Source: an uncultured Tabrizicola sp. (GTDB lineage: Bacteria > Pseudomonadota > Alphaproteobacteria > Rhodobacterales > Rhodobacteraceae). Taken from it: a DNA stretch of 6,636 nucleotides. How positions within the stretch are numbered: the first letter of the stretch is position 1; each line of letters starts with the position of its first letter. The notes under the pieces were generated by a model. The model ran no database searches. It saw nothing but the letters and a program-made list of their open reading frames with translations, and was not told the DNA's origin. A program made the translations under genes and the position numbers. This document shows positions 1-6,138 of this stretch, piece after piece. The stretch spans positions 1-6,636 of the forward strand of contig CALLZQ010000292.1 in the NCBI GenBank assembly GCA_937858255.1. The letters run 5' to 3'.

Positions 1-898
1 CGGCCATGGTCTGCACGCAATTGCCGCCCAGATTTTCCATCAAGGCGGCCAGTTCGGTGTCCGACCTGCGGTCGATCAGCGCCGAGACCTCGCCCTGATC
101 GCCCAGATCCTCCATCAGGCGCCTGCGCCACACCGCGCCCCCCATGAAGGTCAGCGCCGAATACTGCTGGTTGGGGCAGGCGTCGATCCATTCGCGCAGC
201 CGTTCCCCACCCGGTTCGGCAAAGGCCGCGCGTTGCAGCGCCCCATATTTCACCCGCACCACATCCCAGCCAAAGGCGTCGAAGATCTTTTCGATCCGCG
301 CGAAAAGACCCTCGCGCACGATCCCGTCCAGCGATTGCCGGTTGTAATCGATGATCCACCAGCAATTGCGCAGATCGTTTTTCCAGCCCTCTCGCAGGGC
401 TTCGTAGATGTTGCCCTCATCCAGCTCGGCATCGCCGACCAGCGCCACCATCCGGCCGAGCGGCAGATCGCCACCCCAGGATTTCGCGGCGATATAATCC
501 TGCACCAGCGAGGCAAAACCGGTGATCGCCACCCCCAGCCCCACCGAACCGGTAGAGAAATCGACATCATCCACGTCCTTGGTCCGGCTGGGGTAGCTTT
601 GTACCCCGCCGAAGCCGCGGAAATTCTCCATCTTCTCGCGGGTCTGGTTGCCCATCAGATATTGAATGGCGTGAAACACCGGCGAGGCATGGGGCTTGAC
701 CGCGACCCGGTCTTCGGGGCGCAGGCTGTGGAAATAGAGCGCTGTGAGGATCGACACCATCGAGGCAGAAGAGGCCTGATGGCCGCCGATCTTGATGCCG
801 TCCACCTTGGGGCGGATGTGATTGGCATGGTGGATCATCCAATGCGACAGCCACAACAGCCGCTGCTCGATGGTTTTCAGATGGGCGGCGTCGGTCAT
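1..898 (-). CDS. mdeB: AceE/MdeB-like thiamine diphosphate E1 enzyme (2-oxobutyrate dehydrogenase E1 candidate), partial at left edge
   Basis: Homodimeric-type 2-oxo acid dehydrogenase E1 (AceE superfamily, often labelled transketolase). The inferred role is decarboxylation of the 2-oxobutyrate released by methionine gamma-lyase, as for MdeB of Pseudomonas putida. The reading frame is open from the ATG at 898 to the window edge, giving 299 N-terminal residues, about a third of the usual length. Visible motifs are GGHQAS (38-43, with H40), a second active-site-type His at H70, and the ThDP/Mg motif GDAELDEGN (155-163) followed by YNRQSLDG (185-192). D156, N186 and Q188 fit the metal ligands of AceE. 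A ribosome binding site AAGGAA lies 6 nt before the ATG (910-905), and the osmC-like gene ends 17 bp upstream, so this is the fourth gene of the operon. Translation begins where the AceE catalytic core begins, so the N-terminal E2-binding segment of E. coli AceE is missing. Family assignment is firm. Substrate is inferred from context, and pyruvate or another 2-oxo acid remains possible. Confidence 0.85.
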   Translation of the reverse strand, partial: MTDAAHLKTIEQRLLWLSHWMIHHANHIRPKVDGIKIGGHQASSASMVSILTALYFHSLRPEDRVAVKPHASPVFHAIQYLMGNQTREKMENFRGFGGVQSYPSRTKDVDDVDFSTGSVGLGVAITGFASLVQDYIAAKSWGGDLPLGRMVALVGDAELDEGNIYEALREGWKNDLRNCWWIIDYNRQSLDGIVREGLFARIEKIFDAFGWDVVRVKYGALQRAAFAEPGGERLREWIDACPNQQYSALTFMGGAVWRRRLMEDLGDQGEVSALIDRRSDTELAALMENLGGNCVQTMA

Positions 899-915
899 CG
901 GCGGTTCCTTTTGGC

Positions 916-1467
916 TCAGGCGGCAGCGTGGGCGGCAACGATGTCGCCGGTCAGGGCGACAGGGTTGATGATGGTCTGGGCGTTCGGGCTATGCGCCACG
1001 GCGCGGGTATGCAGCGCGGCCAGTTGTTCGGGCGTGGCGTCCGAGGTGACATGCAGGGTATAGCGGATTTCGGGAAATCCTACCGGTGCATTGCTGCCGA
1101 TCCCCAGAAAACCGCGCAGGTCCAGCGTCGCGTCAAGATCGAGACGCACTGATTCAAGCTGGATGCCCTCGGCGGTGGCGCCGGCGACAAAGGCCACCAT
1201 CAGGCAGCCGCCCAGCCCCGAAAGCAGCAGTTCCTGCGGGTTCGGCCCGTGGTTCAGCCCCATAAGCTGACGCGGCTCATCCACCTTCCAGGCGAAAGAG
1301 CGGCTGACACGGTGCGGCCCCACCCGCATCGGCTTGGCATGGGCGGTGGAACGGGTGCCGCTTTCCCAATCCAGACAGACTCCGTAATCCATCCCCGCCT
1401 CGGCGGGGGCGGCGGTGACTTCATTGACGAATTCCGACAGGGCGGCGGTGGGCAGGCTGTTACGCAT
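916..1467 (-). CDS. OsmC family protein
   Basis: This 183-aa cytoplasmic protein is of the OsmC/Ohr fold. Well-studied members reduce organic hydroperoxides through a Cys pair. The recognisable core is GPNPQELLLSGLGGCL (74-89), with C88 at the peroxidatic position on the central helix, followed by a second half ending in SPNAQTIINPV (160-170). In classical members a second Cys stands just before the Pro of that last motif; here it is Ser (S160). Another Cys, C31, lies near the N terminus. The ATG at 1467 is chosen because AAGGAAG (1480-1474) sits 6 nt upstream; an in-frame ATG at 1512 would add 15 unlikely residues. The start overlaps the stop of the upstream PLP enzyme gene by 8 bp, which implies translational coupling. 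Its place between thiol-releasing lyases and a 2-oxo acid dehydrogenase suggests detoxification of peroxides or reactive sulfur, but that is inference. Confidence 0.9.
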   Translation of the reverse strand: MRNSLPTAALSEFVNEVTAAPAEAGMDYGVCLDWESGTRSTAHAKPMRVGPHRVSRSFAWKVDEPRQLMGLNHGPNPQELLLSGLGGCLMVAFVAGATAEGIQLESVRLDLDATLDLRGFLGIGSNAPVGFPEIRYTLHVTSDATPEQLAALHTRAVAHSPNAQTIINPVALTGDIVAAHAAA

Positions 1468-2779
1468 GGGTTGCTTCCTTTGCGGGGGAAATCTGGGCAA
1501 GTGCCTGGTCAAAGTCGGCGATCAGGTCGGCAGCATCCTCAATGCCGACCGACAGACGCACGCAGCCGGGGTGAATGCCGATGGCGGCACGCTGGCGCGA
1601 GGCGTAGCTGGCCTGAGAGGTGTTGAAGGGCAGGCTGACAAGGCTTTCGACCCCGCCAAGGCTGGTTGCCTGTTTCGGGATGCGCAGCGCGTTCACCAGT
1701 TGCAGCGCCGCCTGATCGCTTTCGACAAAGAAGGTCACGTTGCCGGTGCCGTTTTTCAGCAGCCGCCGGGCGACCTCGCGGTCGGGGTGGCTGTCCAGCA
1801 GCGGATAGAAAACCCGGCGCACCTTGGGGTGGCCTTCAAGATAGCGCGCAAGGGCATGGGCGCTTTGCTCATGTGCACGCATCCGCACGGCCAATGTCTT
1901 CAGCCCGCGTTCCAGCAGGAAACAGGCATGCGGATCAAGCGAGCCGCCATAGTTCAGCAGCCGGGGCCAGATCATGTCGATCAGCTTGCGTGGGCCGGCG
2001 GCCACACCGGCAATCAGGTCGCTGTGGCCATTGAGGTATTTCGAGGCCGAATGCACCACCACATCCGCCCCCAGTTCCAGCGCCCGCATGGCGACGGGCG
2101 GGGCAAAGGTGGCGTCGATGACCAGACGCAGACCATGGCGCCGGGCGATCTGGGCCAGACGGGGAATATCGACGATTTTCAAGAGCGGATTGGTGATCGC
2201 CTCGAAATACATCAATTGGGTTTCGGGGCGGATGGCCGCCTCGATGGCGACGAAATCCTGGGTATCGACCAATGTCGCCGACATGCCAAAGGTGGGAAAC
2301 TCCTGATTGAACAGGTTCCAGGTGCCGCCATACAGATCGGCCGAGGCCACCACATGCGCGCCCCTGTCCACCATCGCCATGACCGTCGCGGTGATCGCCG
2401 CCATGCCCGATGAAAACACGATCGCCGACTCGGCCCCTTCGAGTGCCGCGAGCTTTTCCTGAACCGCCCATTGCGAAGGGTTGCCATAACGCGAGTAGAT
2501 AAAACGGTCGCGGGCAAAGCCCCCTTCGATCGACCCGTATTGATCGGCATTCAGCACGAAGGTCGAGGCCTGATAGATCGGCGTGCCTACGGCGCCGGTG
2601 CGCGGGTCGTCATGGGTGCCGGCATGAACGGCCGTGGTCGAAAGACCGGCGGCAGGCAGGCGATGGCCGGGTAGAAAGGGGCCTGCGGCGCGTTTGCGGT
2701 CCAGCCGGTTCAGCCAGCCCCCTTCGGTCGCACGGGGCGGGTGGCTGGCGGCATCGCCACGGATTGTCTTGTCGGTCAT
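1460..2779 (-). CDS. Cys/Met metabolism PLP-dependent enzyme (cystathionine gamma-lyase-like)
   Basis: This is a fold-type I PLP enzyme of the trans-sulfuration family, 439 aa. Catalytic residues are visible: YSR (95-97, phosphate contact from the partner subunit), Y150, D222 (pyridine nitrogen), S244, and the Schiff-base lysine K247 in SASKYLNGHSD. The loop that is LYGCTF in methionine gamma-lyase reads LYGGTW here, so the diagnostic Cys is Gly152. The region around the MGL Lys-Asp pair reads LNYGGSLDPH, as in cystathionine gamma-lyases. DATFAPP (222-228) replaces the common DNTFATP. It is therefore probably not a strict methionine gamma-lyase; cystathionine, homocysteine, cysteine or O-acetylhomoserine are possible substrates. 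The ATG at 2779 is preferred over the in-frame ATG at 2791 because GGAG (2789-2786) lies 6 nt before it. An Arg/Pro-rich extension of about 45 residues precedes the conserved core. The gene begins 17 bp after mdeA and overlaps the osmC-like gene by 8 bp. Confidence 0.9.
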   Translation of the reverse strand: MTDKTIRGDAASHPPRATEGGWLNRLDRKRAAGPFLPGHRLPAAGLSTTAVHAGTHDDPRTGAVGTPIYQASTFVLNADQYGSIEGGFARDRFIYSRYGNPSQWAVQEKLAALEGAESAIVFSSGMAAITATVMAMVDRGAHVVASADLYGGTWNLFNQEFPTFGMSATLVDTQDFVAIEAAIRPETQLMYFEAITNPLLKIVDIPRLAQIARRHGLRLVIDATFAPPVAMRALELGADVVVHSASKYLNGHSDLIAGVAAGPRKLIDMIWPRLLNYGGSLDPHACFLLERGLKTLAVRMRAHEQSAHALARYLEGHPKVRRVFYPLLDSHPDREVARRLLKNGTGNVTFFVESDQAALQLVNALRIPKQATSLGGVESLVSLPFNTSQASYASRQRAAIGIHPGCVRLSVGIEDAADLIADFDQALAQISPAKEATHA

Positions 2780-2796
2780 GGGGTTCTCCATCGCGA

Positions 2797-3999
2797 TCAG
2801 GCCGCTTCGGCATTGTGCCGGGCGAGGGCCTGCATCAGGTCGTCCAGAATATCGTCTACCCCTTCCAGCCCGACCGACAGCCGCACCAACCCCTCGGCGA
2901 TGCCATGGGCGGCGCGTTCTTCGGGGGTATAGGTGGAATGGGTCATCGAGGCCGGGTGCTGGATCAGGCTTTCCGCATCGCCAAGGCTGACCGCGCGCTG
3001 GATCAGTGCCAGCCGGTTCATCATGGCGATGCCGCCCGCCTTGCCGCCCACCACCTCGAACGGGATCATCCCGCCAAAGGCTGCCATCTGCCGCTGGGCC
3101 AGTGCGGCCTGCGGGAAACTGTCCAGCCCCGGATAATGCACGCATTTCACTGCCGGATGCGGCTCTAGCGCGCGGGCAATGGTCAGTGCGGCGGCGGAAT
3201 GGGCGCGCACCCGCAGGTCCAGCGTCTTGATCCCGCGCAACAAAAGCATGGCAGAAAGGGGCGACATCACCGCCCCGGTCATGTCCTTGATGCCGACAAG
3301 GCGGATCCGGGCGATATCCTCGGCCCGGCCGGCGATCAGCCCGGCGATCACATCGCCATGGCCGCTGAGGTATTTGGTCGCCGAATGCACCACCAGATCG
3401 GCGCCATGTTCGATGGGCCGTGTCAGCACGGGGGTGGCATAGGTGTTATCCACCACCACCTTGGCGCCGTGCCGATGCGCAATCTCGGCAATGGCCGGGA
3501 TATCGACCAGACGGTTGTTGGGGTTGGCGGGGGTTTCGAAATAGACGATCCGGGTCTTGGGACCGATGATGGCCGCCAGATTGGCGGGGTCTGACAGATC
3601 GACCGGCCGCACCGTCACGCCAAAGCGGGGCAGCCCATGGGTCAAAAAGGCAAAAGTGCAGCCATAAAGCGTCTTGTCGAGGATCACCTCGTCGCCCGCC
3701 TGTAGAAAGCTCCAGAAGGTCGAGGTGATCGCCCCCATGCCCGAGGCCGCGCAAAGCCCTGCCTCGGCGTCTTCGAGATTGGCGATCCGCCGTTCCAGCG
3801 CCTCGAGTGTCGGGTTCGAGATGCGGCTGTAGAAATGCCCCTCGGCCTGACCCGCAAACATAGCCCCGCCCGCCTCGGCACTGTCGAAAGTGAAGGTCGA
3901 GGACAGATAGACCGGCGGATTCAGCGCCCCCTGATGGTCGCGGGCATCGTAACCATGATGAATGGCGCGTGTGGCAAGGCTTTGGGGGGTGTCTCGCAT
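2797..3999 (-). CDS. mdeA: L-methionine gamma-lyase
   Basis: This 400-aa cytoplasmic PLP enzyme converts L-methionine to methanethiol, ammonia and 2-oxobutyrate. All residues that mark the Pseudomonas putida enzyme are present, each shifted by two positions: Y57 and R59 in YSRISNP, Y112 and C114 in LYGCTFAF, D184 in VVDNTYATP, S206 and the PLP lysine K209 in HSATKYLSGHGD, and K238-D239 in GIKDMTGAV. The C-terminal HPASMTHSTYTPEERAAHGI and RLSVGLE are also typical. The Cys114 and Lys238-Asp239 set separates true methionine gamma-lyases from cystathionine enzymes. The ATG at 3999 is chosen because AAGGAA (4011-4006) lies 6 nt upstream and the length then matches the family (398 aa in P. putida); an ATG at 4029 would add 10 residues. 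It is the first gene of a four-gene operon and diverges from an Lrp-type regulator across 112 bp with operator-like repeats. Confidence 0.96.
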   Translation of the reverse strand: MRDTPQSLATRAIHHGYDARDHQGALNPPVYLSSTFTFDSAEAGGAMFAGQAEGHFYSRISNPTLEALERRIANLEDAEAGLCAASGMGAITSTFWSFLQAGDEVILDKTLYGCTFAFLTHGLPRFGVTVRPVDLSDPANLAAIIGPKTRIVYFETPANPNNRLVDIPAIAEIAHRHGAKVVVDNTYATPVLTRPIEHGADLVVHSATKYLSGHGDVIAGLIAGRAEDIARIRLVGIKDMTGAVMSPLSAMLLLRGIKTLDLRVRAHSAAALTIARALEPHPAVKCVHYPGLDSFPQAALAQRQMAAFGGMIPFEVVGGKAGGIAMMNRLALIQRAVSLGDAESLIQHPASMTHSTYTPEERAAHGIAEGLVRLSVGLEGVDDILDDLMQALARHNAEAA

Positions 4000-4052
4000 C
4001 GGTCTTTCCTTTCGACTGACCTTCAGCATGCGATTGCCGCCGTGGCATTTGG

Positions 4053-4080
4053 TTGCTATTCATGCCAAAATATGCGTCAA
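4053..4080 (-). promoter_or_regulatory. Candidate mdeA operon promoter
   Basis: On the minus strand TTGACG (4080-4075) resembles an alphaproteobacterial -35 box. Sixteen bases on, TAGCAA (4058-4053) is a weak -10, matching three of six consensus bases. The half-site at 4062-4068 lies in the spacer and further half-sites lie upstream at 4083-4099. A weak -10 with upstream sites would suit activation by the divergent Lrp-type protein. Transcription would start near 4046, giving a leader of about 47 nt. Confidence 0.35.
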
Positions 4081-4088
4081 TATTGGCA

Positions 4089-4094
4089 TATAAT
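4089..4094 (+). promoter_or_regulatory. Candidate -10 box of the mdeR promoter
   Basis: A perfect TATAAT lies 18 bases before the GTG start of the regulator, inside the operator palindrome at 4083-4099. No good -35 hexamer is found 16-18 bp upstream (CAAAAT at spacing 17). The resulting 5' leader would be only about 11 nt. Overlap with the operator would let the regulator repress its own gene. It could also be a chance A/T-rich element of the operator. Confidence 0.45.
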
Positions 4095-4111
4095 GCCAAG
4101 GTGGGGCTGAA

Positions 4112-4570
4112 GTGGACGATAAAGACCGCCAGATCATCCGCGCCCTGCAACGCAACGGTCGGGCCACGAATCTGGAAATCGCGGCCGAGGTGAATCTCTC
4201 GCCCTCACCCTGCCTGCGCCGCATCCGGTTGCTGGAGGAAAGCGGCGCGATTTCGGGCTATCGGGCCATCGCCGATCAGCGCGCCTATGGGTTGCCGGTC
4301 ACGGTCTTCATCCGCATCCGGCTGGAACGCCACAGCGGTGAAACCGTGAGGCATTTTGAAAGCCGCGTTCGCGCGCTGGACGAGGTGCTGGAATGCCACC
4401 TGCTGACCGGGGCCGCCGATTATCACCTGCGCGTCGTGGTGGCGGGCCTGGAGGCCTATGAGGATTTTATCCGCAACCGCATCCATCCGATCGGTGGCAT
4501 CGCCTCGATCGATTCCAGCTTTGTCTATGGCACGGTCAAGAATACCGGGGTTTTTCCCCAGACGGATTGA
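4112..4570 (+). CDS. mdeR: Lrp/AsnC family transcriptional regulator, MdeR-like
   Basis: This 152-aa protein has the full Lrp/AsnC architecture. An N-terminal winged helix-turn-helix (about 1-50) contains NLEIAAEVNLSPSPCLRRI (20-38, with the family SPSPC..RI signature). A RAM effector and oligomerisation domain (about 65-150) contains CHLLTGAADYHLRVV. The start is a GTG at 4112, preceded by an AAGGTGGGG purine-rich segment; the ATG at 4093 runs into a stop after five codons, so GTG is the only sensible choice. It is transcribed divergently from the methionine gamma-lyase gene, as mdeR is from mdeA in Pseudomonas putida, where MdeR is needed for induction by methionine. By analogy it should sense methionine or a related amino acid or product and bind the repeats at 4043-4099, activating the operon and probably limiting itself. 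The family is certain; the ligand is inferred. Confidence 0.93.
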   Translation: MDDKDRQIIRALQRNGRATNLEIAAEVNLSPSPCLRRIRLLEESGAISGYRAIADQRAYGLPVTVFIRIRLERHSGETVRHFESRVRALDEVLECHLLTGAADYHLRVVVAGLEAYEDFIRNRIHPIGGIASIDSSFVYGTVKNTGVFPQTD

Positions 4571-4944
4571 GCGATCATCCCTGACAGGGCGGGCAGAAAG
4601 ACAGGTTCCGGGTCGCCTAGTGTCGGCGTGGCGGGCAGAACAGTCATGCCGAAACTCATCCGCTGCCCTAGGGATTGCCTGCCTGGTCTCTCTCGGCGTC
4701 GTTTAGGGTTGCCCGCCCCGCGCCCTGGACGCGCTGTAGGGCCTTATCCGGTGCGAGGGGCAGACTCGGAGAGCGCAAGGCAGACAGGTCAGTTGGATTG
4801 ACTTCATGGAAGGGATGAACGCGCGCCCGTAACAACGTGCTGGCCGGAACCTGCCGGCAAGAAACCCGAGCTGTGTATGAAATGCGCGTGACTTGGCCGG
4901 CAAGCCAATTACTGCAATCCGATCAGCGTGTTGTGAAGAAGGAT
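4571..4944. other. Intergenic stretch without a supported gene
   Basis: No convincing coding frame is seen between mdeR and the tRNA gene: the open frames lack ribosome binding sites and recognisable content. Visible structures are small. An 11-bp direct repeat GGCGGGCAGAA occurs at 4588-4598 and 4630-4640. Two short hairpins occur at 4843-4858 (GCCGG/CCGGC, 6-nt loop) and 4893-4908 (TTGGC/GCCAA, 6-nt loop). The hairpins lie downstream of the minus-strand tRNA and could aid its 3'-end formation, but no T-run follows them. No clear terminator for mdeR is seen. Confidence 0.5.
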
Positions 4945-5034
4945 TGGCGGAGAGGGTGGGATTCGAACCCACGGACCCCGTGAAGGGTCAACGGTTTTCG
5001 AGACCGCCCCGATCGACCACTCCGGCACCTCTCC
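4945..5034 (-). tRNA. tRNA-Ser (anticodon CGA)
   Basis: A complete 90-nt tRNA on the minus strand, including an encoded CCA 3' end. The acceptor stem pairs GGAGAGG (5034-5028) with CCTCTCC (4955-4949), followed by discriminator G and CCA. The anticodon stem GCGGT/ACCGT encloses the loop CTCGAAA, giving anticodon CGA, which reads the serine codon UCG. A long variable arm with a GACCC/GGGTC stem marks a class II tRNA such as Ser. The T arm is GTGGG-TTCGAAT-CCCAC. No copy of its 3' end is seen elsewhere in the window, so there is no sign of use as an integration site here. Confidence 0.97.
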
Positions 5035-5054
5035 GCATTTGGTGTGATCATCGT

Positions 5055-5072
5055 GGCGGGTTCCTACCCGCC
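5055..5072. other. Perfect 7-bp hairpin upstream of the tRNA
   Basis: GGCGGGT (5055-5061) and ACCCGCC (5066-5072) form a perfect 7-bp stem with a 4-nt loop, TCCT. It lies about 20 bp before the 5' end of the minus-strand tRNA. No T-run of terminator quality follows on either strand (CTTTGC on plus, ACGATG on minus). It may belong to the tRNA 5' leader or promoter region, or terminate stray transcription. The function is unknown. Confidence 0.4.
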
Positions 5073-5204
5073 CTTTGCTGCCGGTGCAAGACCTCAATCG
5101 CGCTTTTGTGCAAAATGCTGGGGGTGATGGCCGGGGGGCTGATCCGGTCGCTTGCCGCGCTCGGCGCGATCACGCGGGCGTGCGGACCTGTAATGTGATG
5201 TGGC

Positions 5205-5233
5205 TTGGCAATCGGTGGGCAAGTGCCTAGCTA
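5205..5233 (+). promoter_or_regulatory. Candidate promoter for the DUF2059-like gene
   Basis: TTGGCA (5205-5210, five of six matches to the -35 consensus) is followed after exactly 17 bp by TAGCTA (5228-5233), a poor -10. Transcription would start near 5240, leaving about 28 nt before the ATG at 5268 but only about 10 before the ATG at 5250, which mildly favours the later start. Confidence 0.3.
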
Positions 5234-5267
5234 GAGGGCTGCGACCCTTATGTTTCTGGATGAGCCC

Positions 5268-6134
5268 ATGCAGCTTCGCCCCCTTGCCCTGTTCCTTGCC
5301 CTCGCCCTTCCGGCGCTGCCGGCTGTTGCCGAGCAGGCCTCTCCGGCCCCTGCGGCGACGGCGCCGGCGGCGGCGGATGTACAAGGTCTGCTGGCCACGC
5401 TGAAGATGGACGAGATTCTGGCCGTCATGCGGGAAGAGGGGTTGAAATACGGCCAGTCGCTTGAGGATGACATGTTTCCGGGCCGTGGCGGCGACCGCTG
5501 GCAGGCGGTTGTCGGCCTGATCTACGATACCGAGAGAATGCGGGCCACCTTTGCCAAGGGGCTGGAGGGTGAATTGGGCGCCTCGCCCGAGGTGATCGCG
5601 GCAGCGCAGGCGTTCTTCGGCTCGGCGACCGGCCAAGAGGCGCTGAAGCTGGAGATCGAGGCCCGCAGGGCCTTGCTCGACAACGCGGCAGAGGATGCCG
5701 CCAAGATAGCCTGGGAAGACATGCTGGCCAAGGGCGATGCGCGGGTGGCGCGGATCGAACGCTTTGCCGCCGCCAATGACCTGATCGAATCCAATGTCAT
5801 GGGGGCGCTGAATGCCAATCTGGCCTTTTACCGGGGCCTGGCCGAAACCGGTGCCTTCCCCGAGGAAATGACCGAAGATCAGATGCTGGCCGATGTCTGG
5901 GGCCAAGAGGCCGAGGTGCGGGCCGATACAGAGGACTGGTTATTCCCCTTTCTGTCGCTGGCCTATCAGCCGATGAGTGATGCCGACCTTGACGCCTATA
6001 TCGCTTTTTCCGAAACCCCGGCGGGCAAGGCGCTGAACGCGGCGCTGTTCGCTGCCTTTGACAAGGTTTTTACCGAGATCTCGCAAGACCTCGGGCGTGG
6101 GGTCGCGCGGCAATTGCAGGGCGAAGATATCTGA
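5268..6134 (+). CDS. Secreted or periplasmic protein, DUF2059-like
   Basis: A 288-aa protein with a clear Sec signal peptide: Arg at residue 4, a hydrophobic core LALFLALALPALP (6-18), and a likely cleavage after AVA (19-21). A short Ala/Pro-rich linker follows, then an acidic, mostly helical body. Recognisable segments are MDEILAVMREEGLKYG and FPGRGG near the start, NDLIESNVMGALNANLAFYRGL in the middle, and YIAFSETPAGKALNAALFAAF near the C terminus. The last resembles the DUF2059 repeat, in which a helical segment with FxxTPxGxxL recurs. No catalytic motif is visible, so no function is proposed beyond a periplasmic helical protein. The start at 5268 is preferred over the in-frame ATG at 5250 because it puts the signal peptide at the N terminus and has GGATGAG just upstream; the longer form would begin with the acidic MFLDEP. 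It converges on the next gene with only 4 bp between stop codons. Confidence 0.8.
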   Translation: MQLRPLALFLALALPALPAVAEQASPAPAATAPAAADVQGLLATLKMDEILAVMREEGLKYGQSLEDDMFPGRGGDRWQAVVGLIYDTERMRATFAKGLEGELGASPEVIAAAQAFFGSATGQEALKLEIEARRALLDNAAEDAAKIAWEDMLAKGDARVARIERFAAANDLIESNVMGALNANLAFYRGLAETGAFPEEMTEDQMLADVWGQEAEVRADTEDWLFPFLSLAYQPMSDADLDAYIAFSETPAGKALNAALFAAFDKVFTEISQDLGRGVARQLQGEDI

Positions 6135-6138
6135 CCGG

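Larger units (their letters stand above)
4000..4111. promoter_or_regulatory. Divergent mdeR-mdeA control region with four-half-site operator (4043-4099)
   Basis: Four copies of one half-site occur in alternating orientation: TGGCAT (4043-4048), ATGCCAA (4062-4068), TTGGCAT (4083-4089) and ATGCCAA (4093-4099). The last two form a 17-bp palindrome, TTGGCAT-ATA-ATGCCAA. Half-site centres are about 19.5, 21 and 10 bp apart, close to whole helical turns, so all would face one side of the DNA. Lrp/AsnC proteins bind as dimers or higher oligomers to such phased repeats. The adjacent regulator is the natural candidate ligand. The binding assignment is inference; the repeats are directly visible. Confidence 0.75.

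Noticed and set aside
2780..3145. N-terminal extension of the second PLP enzyme frame through the end of mdeA
   Set aside because: It runs in another frame inside the methionine gamma-lyase gene; the GGAG-preceded ATG at 2779 is the sensible start.
233..3594. Several long plus-strand frames opposite the operon
   Set aside because: They are shadows of well-identified minus-strand genes and show no family motifs; the third-position G/C bias of the operon keeps the opposite frames open.
4000..4111. SAM or other methionine-related riboswitch in the mdeA leader
   Set aside because: The leader is about 47 nt and shows no conserved riboswitch core; the repeats present fit protein binding instead.
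4579..4589. CCCT-GAC-AGGG mini-hairpin just after mdeR as a terminator
   Set aside because: The stem is only four base pairs with a 3-nt loop and is followed by CGGGCAG, not a T-run.
4703..5198. Open frames over the tRNA on both strands (for example with VGFEPTDPVKG or VPEWSIGAVSKTV)
   Set aside because: These peptides are the well-known false products of translating a tRNA-Ser gene; the tRNA fold explains the sequence fully.
5115..5198. 27-residue hydrophobic peptide starting MLGVMAGGLIRSL on the plus strand
   Set aside because: No ribosome binding site, and nothing but hydrophobicity supports it; such short frames are common by chance in GC-rich DNA.
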